Shown here: positions 1 to 10,250 of the stretch, piece by piece
How the letters are laid out: each line of letters begins with the position of its first letter
Numbering within the stretch: the stretch's first letter is position 1
Assembly: GCA_029339505.1 (NCBI GenBank)
Contig: JAQISU010000057.1
Span: forward strand, 7,647,501 to 7,711,500
DNA: 64,000 nucleotides
Reading direction: 5' to 3'
Origin: Unio delphinus
Taxonomy: Eukaryota > Mollusca > Bivalvia > Unionida > Unionidae
The notes under the pieces: model-generated
What the model was told of the DNA's origin: nothing
The model's database searches: none
The model's input: the letters and a program-made list of their open reading frames with translations, nothing else
Translations under genes and position numbers: made by a program

Positions 1-862
1 CTTTTGAGTAACTTTGTTCGGGGCATATGTGCCTGTACATGCACACAAGGTTTTATTTGTCACAAATATTCATGGCTGTAATTACTCATTCTTGACACAG
101 AGTTGCAGTGAGTCCATTTTATGTTTTAAAGCCATGCCTATAATCTTCAGTGGGTAGAAAATTATATATCTTCTTAGAGATGTTAAGAAACATGAGATTT
201 AGGGGAAAATATAGAAAATTAATCAGCGTGCACAGCAAACGTAGTTCTGTACATCACGCTGATGCATGCCCTTGATTACATGTTAGATAAATCTTTATGG
301 CATATCTTTTAATGTACATTCTTTTTTATTCTTACCAGTTATGGAACAGTCCATTTAAAATAAAAATAATCTTTGTAGCATCAGTTTATTGCAGCCTGCA
401 ATGTTGAACACCGCCATAAACACTAGACGTCGATTCGTTCATAGTAAACCGCTTATGTCTCATTGTTTGGGGTATGTTCTCCTTTCATTCTTAGAAATGT
501 TTGAAAAGTTAGTTTAAAATAAAATTCACACGATAGTGCCAGTGTATTGCACACAAACCTGGCAAATAATCCAAATAAAACGGTCACCTATTTACCGCTT
601 TATTAAGTAGTTTTATCTGTCATATTCAGCTAAACGTTGCGCAGTCCATGCACTCAATTTATTGGTCTACATTCTTTGTGTAGACTGAGTTACTGATACA
701 AATTGTTCTTATGATATTTAGCATGTAGACTACAAGATGCAAATTTGAGTATTATGGTGATTATCTTTTGAACGCTATTTTGGAGAGAGTTATGTCCCCA
801 TAGCCTAATGATAGGGCACTAATTCTCTAGAGTTTACTATAGAATACTTCTATCCTATCCAT
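1..862. other. AT-rich non-coding DNA
   Basis: I see no exon, RNA gene or transposon signature in this stretch. It is AT-rich with short scattered reading frames only. A run of G residues begins just inside the element that follows. Confidence 0.5.
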
Positions 863-1062
863 CAGAGGCGTATCTGGGGGGGGGGGCAGGGGGGTACATA
901 TGTCCCTGGGCGCTATACTAGTGGGGGCGCCAAAATGGGCTTTGAAATAGGTTGTAACGGGTAATGGTGATTTTATTGATGAAAATAATTGGTTTCAGAG
1001 TTGAGGAGGGGGGGGGGGGTGCATAATATCCCCGGGCGCCAAACACTCTAGCTACGAATCTG
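863..1062. mobile_element. 200-bp non-autonomous hAT-like element (MITE)
   Basis: The element is exactly 200 bp and is flanked on both sides by the same 8-bp sequence CTATCCAT (855-862 and 1063-1070), the target-duplication length of hAT-superfamily transposons. The ends form an imperfect terminal inverted repeat: CAGAGGCGTATCT on the left, and CAGATTCGTAGCT when the right end is read on the opposite strand. G-rich tracts and a GGGCGC-type motif lie just inside each end and are roughly mirrored. There is no reading frame for a transposase, so it would have been moved in trans. The hAT assignment rests on the 8-bp duplication and the CAGA(G/T)(G/T)CG end motif; the exact duplication makes mobility very likely even if the superfamily is wrong. 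Confidence 0.8.
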
Positions 1063-1286
1063 CTATCCATGCAACATTATGACAAGAAATTATTTTTTAT
1101 GACCAATTCTACATTAAAATGAATTAAAATTGGTTTGCAAACACTTAATATAAAACTGTAACGTTTCTTTCGGTAGTAAATACTTAATTCTAAATCATCA
1201 ATCATTAAAACACGTGCTAGCTCATAGAGCATTTTTTATTCATTATAATTTCATATATAGTACAGTCATTGCCATCCCCTATTTCC

Positions 1287-1287
<1 letters not shown>

Positions 1288-1349
<62 letters not shown>
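1288..1349. repeat. (CT)n microsatellite
   Basis: About 30 uninterrupted CT dinucleotides. A second short (GA)n tract lies at 1635-1664. Confidence 0.95.
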
Positions 1350-1353
<4 letters not shown>

Positions 1354-1632
1354 TATTTATAACACATTTGCTAATATTATGATGGTTGTTGTTGGAATGA
1401 CATGGAGTGACTTTAAAAATACATTAAAAATGGTTTCTTAATACATTACTTTCTACTTGTACATTCGAGAAAATATGGGCCAGACCTTTGAAAATTAAGT
1501 GTGAGTGTATCATAAACTAGAACCATACCATGAGAAGACTGATTTAGCGTTACAGTTGCAGCACTCAATTGATATTTTTTAATATCTATAAAATTAATTG
1601 CTAACCTCTCTAAATCAAGTGGAAATTTCCAT

Positions 1633-1666
<34 letters not shown>

Positions 1667-2442
1667 TTCTTTAAATGTTAGAGCTCCCGAATATAATTAG
1701 AGTTATCTTCCGTTGGCAATAGTGCAGCTAATTTAATAATGAATTTAAAGAGACCTATAAATAGATTATACAAATATTAAAATTTAGGTACCAAGCTCTC
1801 TTATTCATTTGAAGAGGTCTCTAAGGAGCGTTTTCTGGCACCCAAGTCCAAGTCTCTTAAAATTTAATAATAACTATTCTCTTAATTATTGATTCGCTTG
1901 AGTGCACATGCATGCGTAGAGGATTAATAATAGCGCAATGAACATAAGTTGATGCACAACAATAAGTAAATCATCACACTGGTCCTGAAGGAAATCAACT
2001 AGTAAATAAAATAATTGTAATTTAGGCATCACTGATCAATATCAGCAGACAAATATAATCACACGTAAGTGTTTAACTATGGATAGAGGGTTTACTAATT
2101 TAATTAATGGTTCCTTTCATAGGTCTGCAAGCGTGTCTTAAGTTGTACCTAGATATTATTCGAGAGGGGAGACATTTGTTTGGACTGTTCAGTGGAAAAA
2201 AAAAGTGGCCATTATTTTGGACTATAACATTATTTTTTAATTATTCTAAGTTGTACTGGAAGATGGCATCTTGACAAAGTCACGAATCTAGGTGGACCAG
2301 ACAGTTTCCGGTTCAGAAGTTTATAAAGAACTTTTCATTCTTTCGAAACTTCAATAGAACTCTTTTAATTTATTTTTAATTCACTTCAAAATGCTGTACG
2401 TTACTTTCACATTTTGATTTAGAACTTTGATAATTAAATTAT

Positions 2443-2445
<3 letters not shown>
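1350..2445. other. Non-coding stretch, no gene seen
   Basis: AT-rich sequence with a short (GA)n tract at 1635-1664. No exon or transposon ends were recognised. Confidence 0.5.

Positions 2446-2521
<76 letters not shown>
2446..2521. repeat. (TA)n microsatellite
   Basis: About 38 TA units directly in front of block X copy 1. The X copies at 22.4 and 41.0 kb have no TA tract at this position, so it is specific to copy 1. Confidence 0.95.
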
Positions 2522-2524
<3 letters not shown>

Positions 2525-2950
2525 CCTGTCGATAACCCAATAAGGACATTAGACAATGTTGAATGCCTTATGCGTGATAATAATACTATCAATAAAGATG
2601 ATCATTACAAATGGTGGACACAGTTTTGCAATGAGATCGACATAATTCAGATTTGGGATAGGTTACAAAGACAGCCCACTTCAAAGCTGGCTATGAATTC
2701 TGGTATATCATTATACAATATTCAGCAATCGATGGAATCCTCTTCATTGTACTCAATATCTGATGGAATGCTTATATGATTAATCAAAATTCCTTACATC
2801 TGCTACACCTTATTATATTAATAGGTCCAGTTTGATCTGAGCGGCTACGCGACGTGGGAGAAAAATGCTTTCCCCAGCTTTTGTTTCGAAACATGGAAAC
2901 ATTTAACCAACATGAAACCACCTGTAACAGTGGCAAAAGGAGATGCTATT
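2522..2950. repeat. Segmental-duplication block X, copy 1
   Basis: This ~430-bp sequence recurs at 22430-22860 and, split by an RTE insertion, at 40970-41137 plus 44395-45010. Shared landmarks include GATAGGTTACAAA, CATCAAAGCTGG and GTAACAGTGGCAAA. A 69-codon frame at 2570-2779 is not kept open in the other copies, so I do not call it a gene. X marks the start of the ~19-kb duplicated unit. Confidence 0.7.
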
Positions 2951-3028
2951 AGTATGTTTCTGATATATGTGCTATGTGCCATTGCACCAATTGTTATTTT
3001 TCCTCAAATTTTGTACATTTGCTTATAA

Positions 3029-3267
3029 AAAAACGAGTGGCCGAGTGGTCCGTTATGGATCACTGCCGTCTCACCTCTGTCTGCATTGGTTCGAGTCTAA
3101 GAATCGGCTAAAGTAGTTATGTGAGAAAGCTTGCCAGTAGCTTCTCGTGGGTTGGTGCTTCTTTCCGGGTGTTTTCCCCGGTTCATCTTCCACAAATAAT
3201 ACTGGCCGCCATGTATAGTCTATCGTGTGCTGAAAAATGGCGTTAAGCCCTAAAACAAACGTTAAAA
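3029..3267 (+). mobile_element. tRNA-derived SINE, copy 1
   Basis: The head carries an A-box-like GTGGCCGAGTGG and a B-box-like GGTTCGAGTCT, which are the internal RNA polymerase III promoter elements of a Leu/Ser-type tRNA head. A body shared with the copy at 20201 follows (AGAAAGCTTGCCAGTAGC and AATACTGGCCGCCATGTAT), then a GGCGTTAAGCCCTAAAACAAAC-type tail. About 12 bases between the A box and CCGTTA present in the 20201 copy are missing here, so this tRNA region is defective. Animal SINEs with a conserved central domain (for example the MetaSINE group) have this layout, but I cannot assign the family. Confidence 0.75.
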
Positions 3268-3289
3268 TACGTCTCTGACAGATATGCTA

Positions 3290-3592
3290 TAGCCCTTGTA
3301 CTCAATATGCTTTTATGTGATATATTTGTAAATACCCCCGAAAACACTGGTCATATTCTGAACCATTCCATTTACGAAATGTTACGAACATGTCTCCTAA
3401 ATATCTGTCTATATTATCATAATGTTATTTCAATATTGCGTCTCACATTTGTGGTGGACATTGCGAAAAGAGCGTCCATTTCTCCGCTTCTTTTAAAGTT
3501 TCATTTGTTACTGAGTAAACATGATCACATTATTCACTCTGTGATCTTTACTTTCATCTACAAACAATTCTAATAAACTAAAACCTAAAGCA
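3290..3592. repeat. Segmental-duplication block Y, copy 1 (first part)
   Basis: This closely matches 27340-27650 and 55990-56340. Landmarks are CTCAATATGCTTTT, CTGAACCATTCCATTT and ACATGTCTCCTAAATATCTG. The 88-codon frame at 3307-3573 is broken in the third copy and is probably not coding. Confidence 0.65.
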
Positions 3593-3964
3593 TCTACTAC
3601 ATGAGTGTACATGTTTTGTTAGAAAGTAGTTCTTACTACACTATACTACTACATGAGTGTACATGTTTTGTTAGAAAGTAGTTCTTACTACACTATACTA
3701 CTACATGAGTGTACATGTTTTGTTAGAAAGTAGTTCTTACTACACTGTACTACTACATGAGTGTACATGTTTTTTTAGAAAGTAGTTCTTACTACACTGT
3801 ACTACTACATGAGTGTACATGTTTTGTTTAGAAAGTTGTTCTTACTACACTGTACTACTACATGAGTGTACATGTTTTGTTTAGAAAGTAGTTCTTACTA
3901 CACTATACTACTACATAAGTGTACATGTTTTGTTTAGAAAGTAGTTCTTACTACACTATACTAT
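3593..3964. repeat. Minisatellite, 52-53 bp unit, ~7 copies
   Basis: The unit contains ATGAGTGTACATGTTTTG, then AGAAAGTAGTTCTTACTACAC. Unit starts measured at ATGAGTG are 3601, 3653, 3705, 3757, 3809, 3862 and 3915, so the period is 52 and becomes 53 in the last units. Copy 2 of the block (27655-27712) has one unit only, so the array expanded after the segmental duplication. Confidence 0.95.
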
Positions 3965-4974
3965 TGTTAGACGCACGTGTCGAGCAGCTTAGTATCGCAA
4001 ACTACTGAACAATCCAATCCTTACAATGTAAAGTTAACGGAGAGAAAAATGAATATATAATAACTACTGTTTCTATGCAATCTAAGATATAAGCAGCATG
4101 GAAGATGACGGCTATTCTTAAAATCATTTTTTTATAATTTTAAATTTATAGTTGGCATGAACAAAATGCGTATATAGTATGGAAAAAATACATTTAGATA
4201 CATACAGTACATACAAATGGAACTTTATAAAAATATTTAGATGAACGGTTTCAATATTTTGTTTATTATTATTTATAATTTTTTTATCTATTATATATTT
4301 TGAATTGATAAAGTAAAGAATGTTGTGCCTAAAGGTATCTTTTTGAATTAACAGTATCCAATTAGTATATGCAAAATATGTTACATTTAATCAAGTGAAA
4401 TTTGAATTATGACCCCTAGTACAGTAATTTGAAAAGAATTTAATATGGGTCTATATATAATAAAATAAAATTCAAAGATGAAAATGTGATTAAAACCATA
4501 TAATAAGAATATTTTAATAACGGTTAATAAATAGATAGCATAGAGGAAATTTAAAATATAATAGTTATTCATTTTGTAGATTACTTCAATCTTTGTATTA
4601 CTGCCAATGTTATGCAACTAAAAATGAAGCTTGTATAATCTTGGTTACATTTTATTCTCGTTATAAACAAAAGTATATAAGATTCGAAATGCATCTAGAA
4701 TTTATTATTTAATGGATGTGAGATAACATTTTTTAATATAGACCTTTGTGATAAATTAAATTGAAGATGGTGAATCCAATATGTTTCCTTGAAGAGACTT
4801 CCCATCTCCGAATCAGCTATGTCAATAGGCTGAAATGAAAAATCTTGTAAAGTCTGGAAACCGTGATTAAAGTGTGGGGAGGCACGAAAAGAAAAATATT
4901 GATCTATATAACATTTATATTACATCATTGTTCGTTCATGCGTTTAGATAATTATTGACGTGTTTGTCGAACAT
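3965..4974. repeat. Block Y copy 1 (second part), non-coding
   Basis: Very AT-rich sequence matching 27716-28330 and, further on, 56560-56740. Landmarks are GTAAAGTTAACGGAGAGAAAAATGAATAT and CTGAAATGAAAAATCTTGT. No exon is seen; the 76-codon minus-strand frame at 4387-4617 is not supported in the other copies. Confidence 0.6.
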
Positions 4975-5596
4975 TTTGTACACTACAAGTTGTACGTGTA
5001 TTCCAATATTAAAATTTGTGTACACTACAAGTACGTGTATTCCAATATTAAAATTTTTGTACGCTACAAGTTGTACGTGTATTCCAATATTAGAATTTTT
5101 GTACGCTACAAGTTGTACATGTATTCCAATATTAAAATTTTTGTACGCTACAATTTGTACGTGTATTCCAATATTAAAATTTGTGTACACTACAAGTACG
5201 TGTATTCCAATATTAAAATTTTTGTACGCTACAAGTTGTACGTGTATTCCAATATTAAAATTTTTGTACGCTACAAGTTGTACGTGTATTCCAATATTAA
5301 AATTTTTGTACGCTACAAGTTGTACGTGTATTCCAATATTAAAATTTTTGTACGCTACAAGTTGTACATGTATTCCAATATTAAAATTTTTGTACACTAC
5401 AAGTTGTACGTGTATTCCAATATTAAAATTTTTGTACACTACAAGTTGTACGTGTATTCCAATATTAAAATTTTGTACGCTACAAGTTGCACGTGTATTC
5501 CAATATTAAAATTTTGTACACTACAAGTTGTACGTGTATTCCAATATTACAATTTTTGTACACTACAAGTTGTATGTGTATCCCAATATTAAATTT
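4975..5596. repeat. Minisatellite, 42-bp unit (some 36-bp), ~14-15 copies
   Basis: The unit reads TACAAGTTGTACGTGTATTCC then AATATTAAAATTTTTGTACGC. TTCCAATATT recurs every 42 bases (5041, 5083, 5125), with two units shortened to 36 bases by loss of GTTGTA. Because 42 is a multiple of 3, long frames stay open on both strands (14-residue repeats such as YKLYVYSNIKIFVR). They are a by-product of the period, not evidence of a gene. A single diverged unit sits at the matching place in copy 4 (about 56745-56800). Confidence 0.95.
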
Positions 5597-6339
5597 TTTT
5601 GTTGTTGCACAATTAGTATCATAATGCATCCAAGTTTTTTTTTAATACATAGCTGAAAAAAAAGAATTTTGATTATTGTAAAAATAGTAAGAACATCTAG
5701 TTTTATTTGCATTTAGCTAATTAAGTTCCTTTTAAATGAATCTTTTATCGTTTAGAATTATTAGGAAATTTTTACGATTCTTAATTCTTTAAGAAGCAAG
5801 TGTTGGCTCACCTGAAGGTTGTCATATATAAATATTTAAAGTTTACATAAAAAATAATTGAACGAATTAATAGATAGATCTAAAATAGTTGCTACGACGT
5901 CATGTCTAAAACATTTGTAAGGTTCTCAAGGCAAAGGTAGGATGTTGATATTTTACTAGCTACATGAAAACTTATAGCAAAATACTAATTAACATATTGG
6001 TTAAATCGATTTAACAGAATGCTTTTAACACCATGGGCTAACACTAAACGTGTATAGTTGACATTAGTAGTGGAATTAATAAGGAAAGCAAACGTTGTGC
6101 GGTCACCATGATTTAAATATATCACATGCATCAAGTGTAAATCTTAAAACAAGTTTGTTGGCACGTTTCTGATACCTATCAGAATATAGACGATTATAAA
6201 AATTGAATGCTACCATCTGTTGTGTAATAAGTTGTGCTTACATTCAGGTGAAAATAGAGTTCAAAGTTCCACATTTTCTGTAATACTGTTAAGTAGAATA
6301 TAACCAAGCAATGCAGCGAATGAGAGGCAATGCCTTAGA
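5597..6339. other. Non-coding stretch in copy 1
   Basis: AT-rich sequence with no recognised exon. The last ~30 bases (GCGAATGAGAGGCAATGCC) match 56802-56822 in copy 4 and mark the left side of the LINE insertion that follows. Confidence 0.5.
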
Positions 6340-7434
6340 CATAATAATAATAATAATAATGAGGACTTTGTATAGCGCCTAATCTTTCGAAGCTCTAAAC
6401 GCTTTACACCATCGGTAATGATATGACTAGACTACAGAACAACAAATGACAAAAACAATGAAATTGGAAAACATAAAAACATGCTGAAAACATATAAGAT
6501 ACAAAACATGATTAAGTCGATAGGTTTGTCCCTGCAGTCGAAACAGGTGAGTCTTAAGAGCACTCTTAAAAGGGCCCACTGTGTCTTTGTGTCTAATTTC
6601 AATGGGCAATTCGTTCAACGTCGCCGTGCCCTGGTATGCAAACGAACGTTGTCCATATGACTTTGTTTTCACCTTGGGAACAATGAGAATACTATTATCA
6701 GAAGAAGAGCGTAAGGATCTAGCTGGTGTATACACATGGGTGAGGCTGGATAGGTATGTTGGACTGGAGTCTGTCATTGAAACATATCACAGAGAACAAA
6801 TTTTGTGTTTGATTCTGTATCGAATCGATAGCCAGTGTAGGTTACAGAGCAGTGGTGAGGTGTGCTCTGATCGAGGTACTCTAAAGATGATCCGTGCAGC
6901 TGTGTTTTGAACTTTTTGAAGTTTCTGGAGTAAATATTGTGACGAACCAGACATAATTAAATTACAATAGTCCAGTTTTGAAAGTACTAATGAACACACA
7001 AGTGTTTTAGTGGCATCAACTGAAAGATATTTACGAATAGAACTGATGCGTCTCAATTCAAGATATGCAGCCTCGCATATGTTCATGACATATTGGTGCA
7101 ATGTGAGAGTACTGTCTAGAGTAACGGTTAAGTTTCGTACTGACTGTGAGAATTTAATGTTGGTGTTGCTGATATTTATTGTATGAGATAAAGGACGTGA
7201 ATGAGAAAGTCTTTGTGTTGTGATCAGAATAGCCTCAGTTTTATCATCATTCATCTGCAGCTTGTTACATGTCATCCATGATTTCACATCAGAAATGCAC
7301 TTCTCTACTCCATGGATGGTAGCATCAACTTCAGTTGGGTGGCTATACTTGTATATTTGGGTGTCATCAGCATACAATTGGTGCGATACTTGGTGATGAT
7401 CTATGACACTTGAGATGTATTCACTTGACACATG
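6340..7434 (-). mobile_element. 5'-truncated CR1/L2-type LINE
   Basis: On the minus strand this encodes the end of a non-LTR retrotransposon polymerase. It opens just before the catalytic motif QLYADDTQIY (reverse transcriptase box with the YADD core). A thumb-like segment with SKLDYCN and QNTAARII follows, then a C-terminal tail containing TPARSLRSS, KSYGQRSFAYQG and LKTHLFRLQ, as in CR1/L2/Rex-type elements. The frame is broken between the two parts near 6780. The 3' end is the usual 'GCGCTATACAAAGTCCTC' plus (ATT)n tail (6340-6360). Copy 4 at 56822-56850 is the empty site: it runs from AGACATG directly to GTACAAA, so the insertion is placed at about 6340-7434. Endonuclease and most of RT are missing. 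Confidence 0.85.
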
Positions 7435-7704
7435 TATACAAAGTATTTTGTTATTTAGCATCCTTTGAAATGGCGGATAAATATGTCATACATAAGTCAG
7501 AAAAGAGCAACATCAACGGCACTGCACATAGTTTTCCATATACGTTCAGATTTTTTTTTATCCATCTCACATGGTGGCTCTACTTTCGATTTTATTTAGT
7601 TTTAACGTTACTTAAACAATCTTTATATACAAATGAAAATTTAGTTAAGAGGATTCATATCTTCACCACAGAATAAGCATACAAAATGTATAAAACGTTA
7701 TTTC

Positions 7705-8155
7705 CTTTTGGCTATCTTTTGCCGTATTAAATAGCACTGCCACTTTTGTGGAAATAAATGCTATAAAGTAAAGCCAGAAAAGAACGAAGGAGAGGGAATT
7801 AGAGACTTTGTTCCATGTAACTTCCAAACGTTTTATCTCTCTCACTTCATGGTATCACTTTCACTTCAGCCGTCTTCTCTTCCTTTGTAGATGTGAACTC
7901 AGAAACGGAAATAATATGGCCATTTTGAGATTGCACAGCCGGGCCTAACTTGTTACACATTCTGAATCGGACTCTGTCAACAAACCTTTGCAGTTTGATA
8001 AGACACCATAGGACTGGATGTGTAGTCTCATCTCTGCATTGAAAACGAAGTTGGAACAGTGTCAGGATAAAGGTCGATGTGGTGAGACATTGTTCGAATT
8101 TTGTGGCAGCGTTGACGTGACAATTGTCAAAGAGACGGACAAAAAGAGGAATACA

Positions 8156-8156
<1 letters not shown>
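7705..8156 (-). pseudogene. nAChR subunit 3'-exon pseudogene (copy 1)
   Basis: This is the paralogue of the intact exon at 57082-57924, decayed. Reading the minus strand, it starts inside TM2 (SLTIVTSTLPQNSNNVS). It continues with a damaged TM3 region, FQLRFQCRDETTHPV, RFVDRVRFR, HIISVSEFTSTKEE and the TM4 region (VTWNKVSNSLSFVLFW). Breaks: everything upstream of TM2 is replaced by a (TA)n tract and a SINE stub. Frameshifts lie around 8062-8100. A stop follows KVIP at about 7847, where the intact copy reads on. The original stop codon at ~7705 is mutated to AAG. Half of the receptor domain needed for ligand binding and the pore start is gone, so no function is expected. Confidence 0.85.

Positions 8157-8216
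<60 letters not shown>
8157..8216. repeat. (TA)n microsatellite inside the dead receptor exon
   Basis: About 30 TA units join the TM2 coding sequence on one side to a SINE head on the other. The intact paralogue has no TA tract here. Confidence 0.95.
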
Positions 8217-8220
<4 letters not shown>

Positions 8221-8263
8221 CCGTAACGGAGAGCGCTTTAGACCACTTGGCCACTCGGGGCCC
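8217..8263 (-). mobile_element. SINE head stub
   Basis: On the minus strand this reads GGGCCCCGAGTGGCCAAGTG, then GTCTAAAGCGCTCTCCGTTAC. It is nearly identical to the tRNA-derived head of the SINE at 20201. The body is absent and the copy ends at the (TA)n tract. Confidence 0.8.
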
Positions 8264-8269
8264 ACATAA

Positions 8270-9229
8270 ATGTAATGGGTCAAAAATGAATTTATAGAGA
8301 AGTTGTCGAAAATAAACCTAATGATAGTCGCGTGATAACAACTTAATATGTTGGAGTTAAATATTCTCAGAGAAACATTTACGGCATCTTTACTCCGTTA
8401 CGGAAGGTCAAATTGTTAACACGAATAACATAGTATTGCGGCAAGGGACAAGGTAAATGCACTGAAGTTAAAGAATAGTTATGTGAATAAATTCGTTACA
8501 ATCTGCAGTGACAAGCCAGAAACAAATGCCCCTTTAAAATAGTTGACGCAATTCATGTCGTGATCAGTGGCAATCAGATATAGCTGATAATTACGTCAAA
8601 TAAAAATATTGGTTTTATATTATAGTGTTAATAAAGAGATGTAGTTTCAACTGTTAAAGGTAAAAAATATCACCCCGACGATGGCCGTTTAATGAATACA
8701 CGGCAGATAATAAGTTGGTATAGATCATTAAGCCCGAGACTTTATCTCCGTGTTTAGCTAGCAATAATGGATATGGCTATCGTATCATCACTTTATGAAT
8801 AATGTAATTTATCCACAACAGACTTAGCTGTCTAAAGACATTCAAAACATGTCTGACTAATGCAAGATTACGTTAAATATTGAACAGATGAAATCATTTA
8901 AATCTTTACAGTTAATTTGAGAGAAACAATTAGTCAGGTGCTGCTTACGCATTAGACGATGATATAAATACCTGCCATGTGCATTACAATGAGTGTAGCA
9001 TATGCTAATTAGAAGGAATCGATGTCGGTATAATCGTTTAAAAACAGAGAAGAGCATAGCATGTCAGAATATAAACAAAAAGAAGTCGTTTATGCAACAT
9101 ATTTAATGCAGATGAGCTTGAAAGTATTAAAGCAACAATCTGTGCAGCTGAATGAAATAATGCTTGACTAGTTATATAAAAGATTGAGACCATAAGGTTG
9201 AGTGACTCATTTATTGAGCAATCAAGATT
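8270..9229. repeat. Segmental-duplication block W, copy 1
   Basis: This sequence recurs at 28360-29472. Landmarks are GTCGAAAATAAACC, CAGTGGCAATCAGATATAGCTG, AGATCATTAAGCCCGAGAC and GACATTCAAAACATG. No exon is seen within the block itself; the small conserved frame at its end is listed separately. Confidence 0.7.
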
Positions 9230-9385
9230 ATGTCTTTGCTCTTGATCCTACTTCTCATAGCGATAATGGGACACATGCTGGTAAGGCAAAACCTGAAGAA
9301 ACAAACACTACCTAAGCTATTAGTATCCGCCTTCAGAATAACATGTACAATACGTATAAAAATACATTGCGTTACAAGGAGATAA
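9230..9385 (+). CDS. Small conserved frame with hydrophobic N terminus, copy 1
   Basis: A 51-residue frame starts MSLLLILLLIAIMGHM, which looks like a signal peptide or membrane anchor, followed by LVRQN and LLVSAFRIT. The paralogue at 29473 encodes MSLLLILLLIAIIGHI, LVRQN and YVSAFRIT. Differences between the two in this part are mostly conservative (I/M, L/M), which hints at former coding constraint. In copy 1 an indel brings an early stop, but VVNNLGRSFVYII can be read just downstream, and copy 2 carries the comparable segment with its own frame break. I do not recognise the family. Either a small secreted or membrane protein, or a fragment of a transposon protein, is possible. Confidence 0.35.
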   Translation: MSLLLILLLIAIMGHMLVRQNLKKQTLPKLLVSAFRITCTIRIKIHCVTRR

Positions 9386-9492
9386 TGCAGTGGTAAACAA
9401 TTTAGGTAGATCATTTGTGTACATCATCATTCCCAATACAAGTGGTAAGCTTTTTCAAGTAGAATGACGACATTTTCATTATGTACTAATAT

Positions 9493-9696
9493 GTGTGGTT
9501 ACCTGATTCGGTAAGAAAACAAGCGTTAATTGGACAATGTGTCACGAATGATAAATTTATATTACCATCAGGTATGGGTAATACGCAAGATTCTGGCATT
9601 TTAGCGATGCAAATTGCTGTGTATAGGACAAAGTTCAGAGTAACATTTAATTGTAAACCAACTAAAATATCCATACAAATACATTTCACGCACTAG
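9493..9696 (+). pseudogene. Conserved frame downstream of the small ORF, copy 1
   Basis: The frame contains DSVRKQALIGQ, NDKFILPSG and NTQDSGILAMQIAVY. Matching segments exist at about 29730-29930 (DSVRQQMLIEQ, NDKFIIIQSG, NSQDSDSLAMQI) and, inverted, at 35601-35645 (GNSQDS, LAMQIAV). Retention of the same protein-level pattern in three places suggests it was coding. No good splice acceptor joins it to the upstream frame: a TAA precedes it in both copies. The family is not recognised. Confidence 0.35.
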
Positions 9697-9699
9697 ATA

Positions 9700-10193
9700 G
9701 GGTTACTTAAAGACAATCACTTCATTATACCCCAATATAAGCATGCTATCATATAAAGTCACTGGTAACCAATACATATGAATACTCTGTATAGACTCGC
9801 ATGAGTTTATACAGAAAGCCCGTTTTAAAGGGAATAAATAAATGATCACCTTTTGGTTTGAAATAGGAAATATAAATAAATAAATAAAGGGCGAAAAAAG
9901 ATCGAGGCGGGTGAAGTACAAATAAAAGAAAAAAATGTACTGATCCAGTCTCGATACAATTAGACCTATTACATAAATATGGAAGATTACAAAACATGGA
10001 ACACTATAAAGCAAACATCAAAACAATACTATAAAACTTAATTTAATACACCATGTATTTGTACAAAAATTTGAAATTCATAATTAAATTTAAAAAACCC
10101 CACTTATAATAAATTAAATAGAGACCGTTTAGGGGTCTATATCATTTAAGAAAACTGGGAAATTTGATTAAAATAGGCTATCCTTACAAGACA

Positions 10194-10250
<57 letters not shown>

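Noticed and set aside
2570..2779. 69-codon frame in block X as a gene
   Set aside because: It is not open in the X copies at 22.4 and 41.0 kb.
3029..3120. tRNA gene at the SINE heads (also 20201-20290)
   Set aside because: A- and B-box-like sequences are present, but they are fused to a shared SINE body and tail. One copy lacks 12 bases of the head, and no full cloverleaf with a paired acceptor stem was evident.
3593..3964. CRISPR-like array
   Set aside because: Units are contiguous near-identical repeats with no distinct spacers, in a eukaryotic genome; it is a minisatellite.
4936..5592. Long frames on both strands with 14-residue repeats (up to 210 codons)
   Set aside because: They arise because the minisatellite period is 42 bases. 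Open frames exist in three registers at once, and copy 4 has a single unit in non-coding DNA.
7410..7676. 88-codon plus-strand frame across the LINE-host junction
   Set aside because: It spans the insertion boundary, and the host part matches non-coding sequence near 56850-57050 in copy 4.
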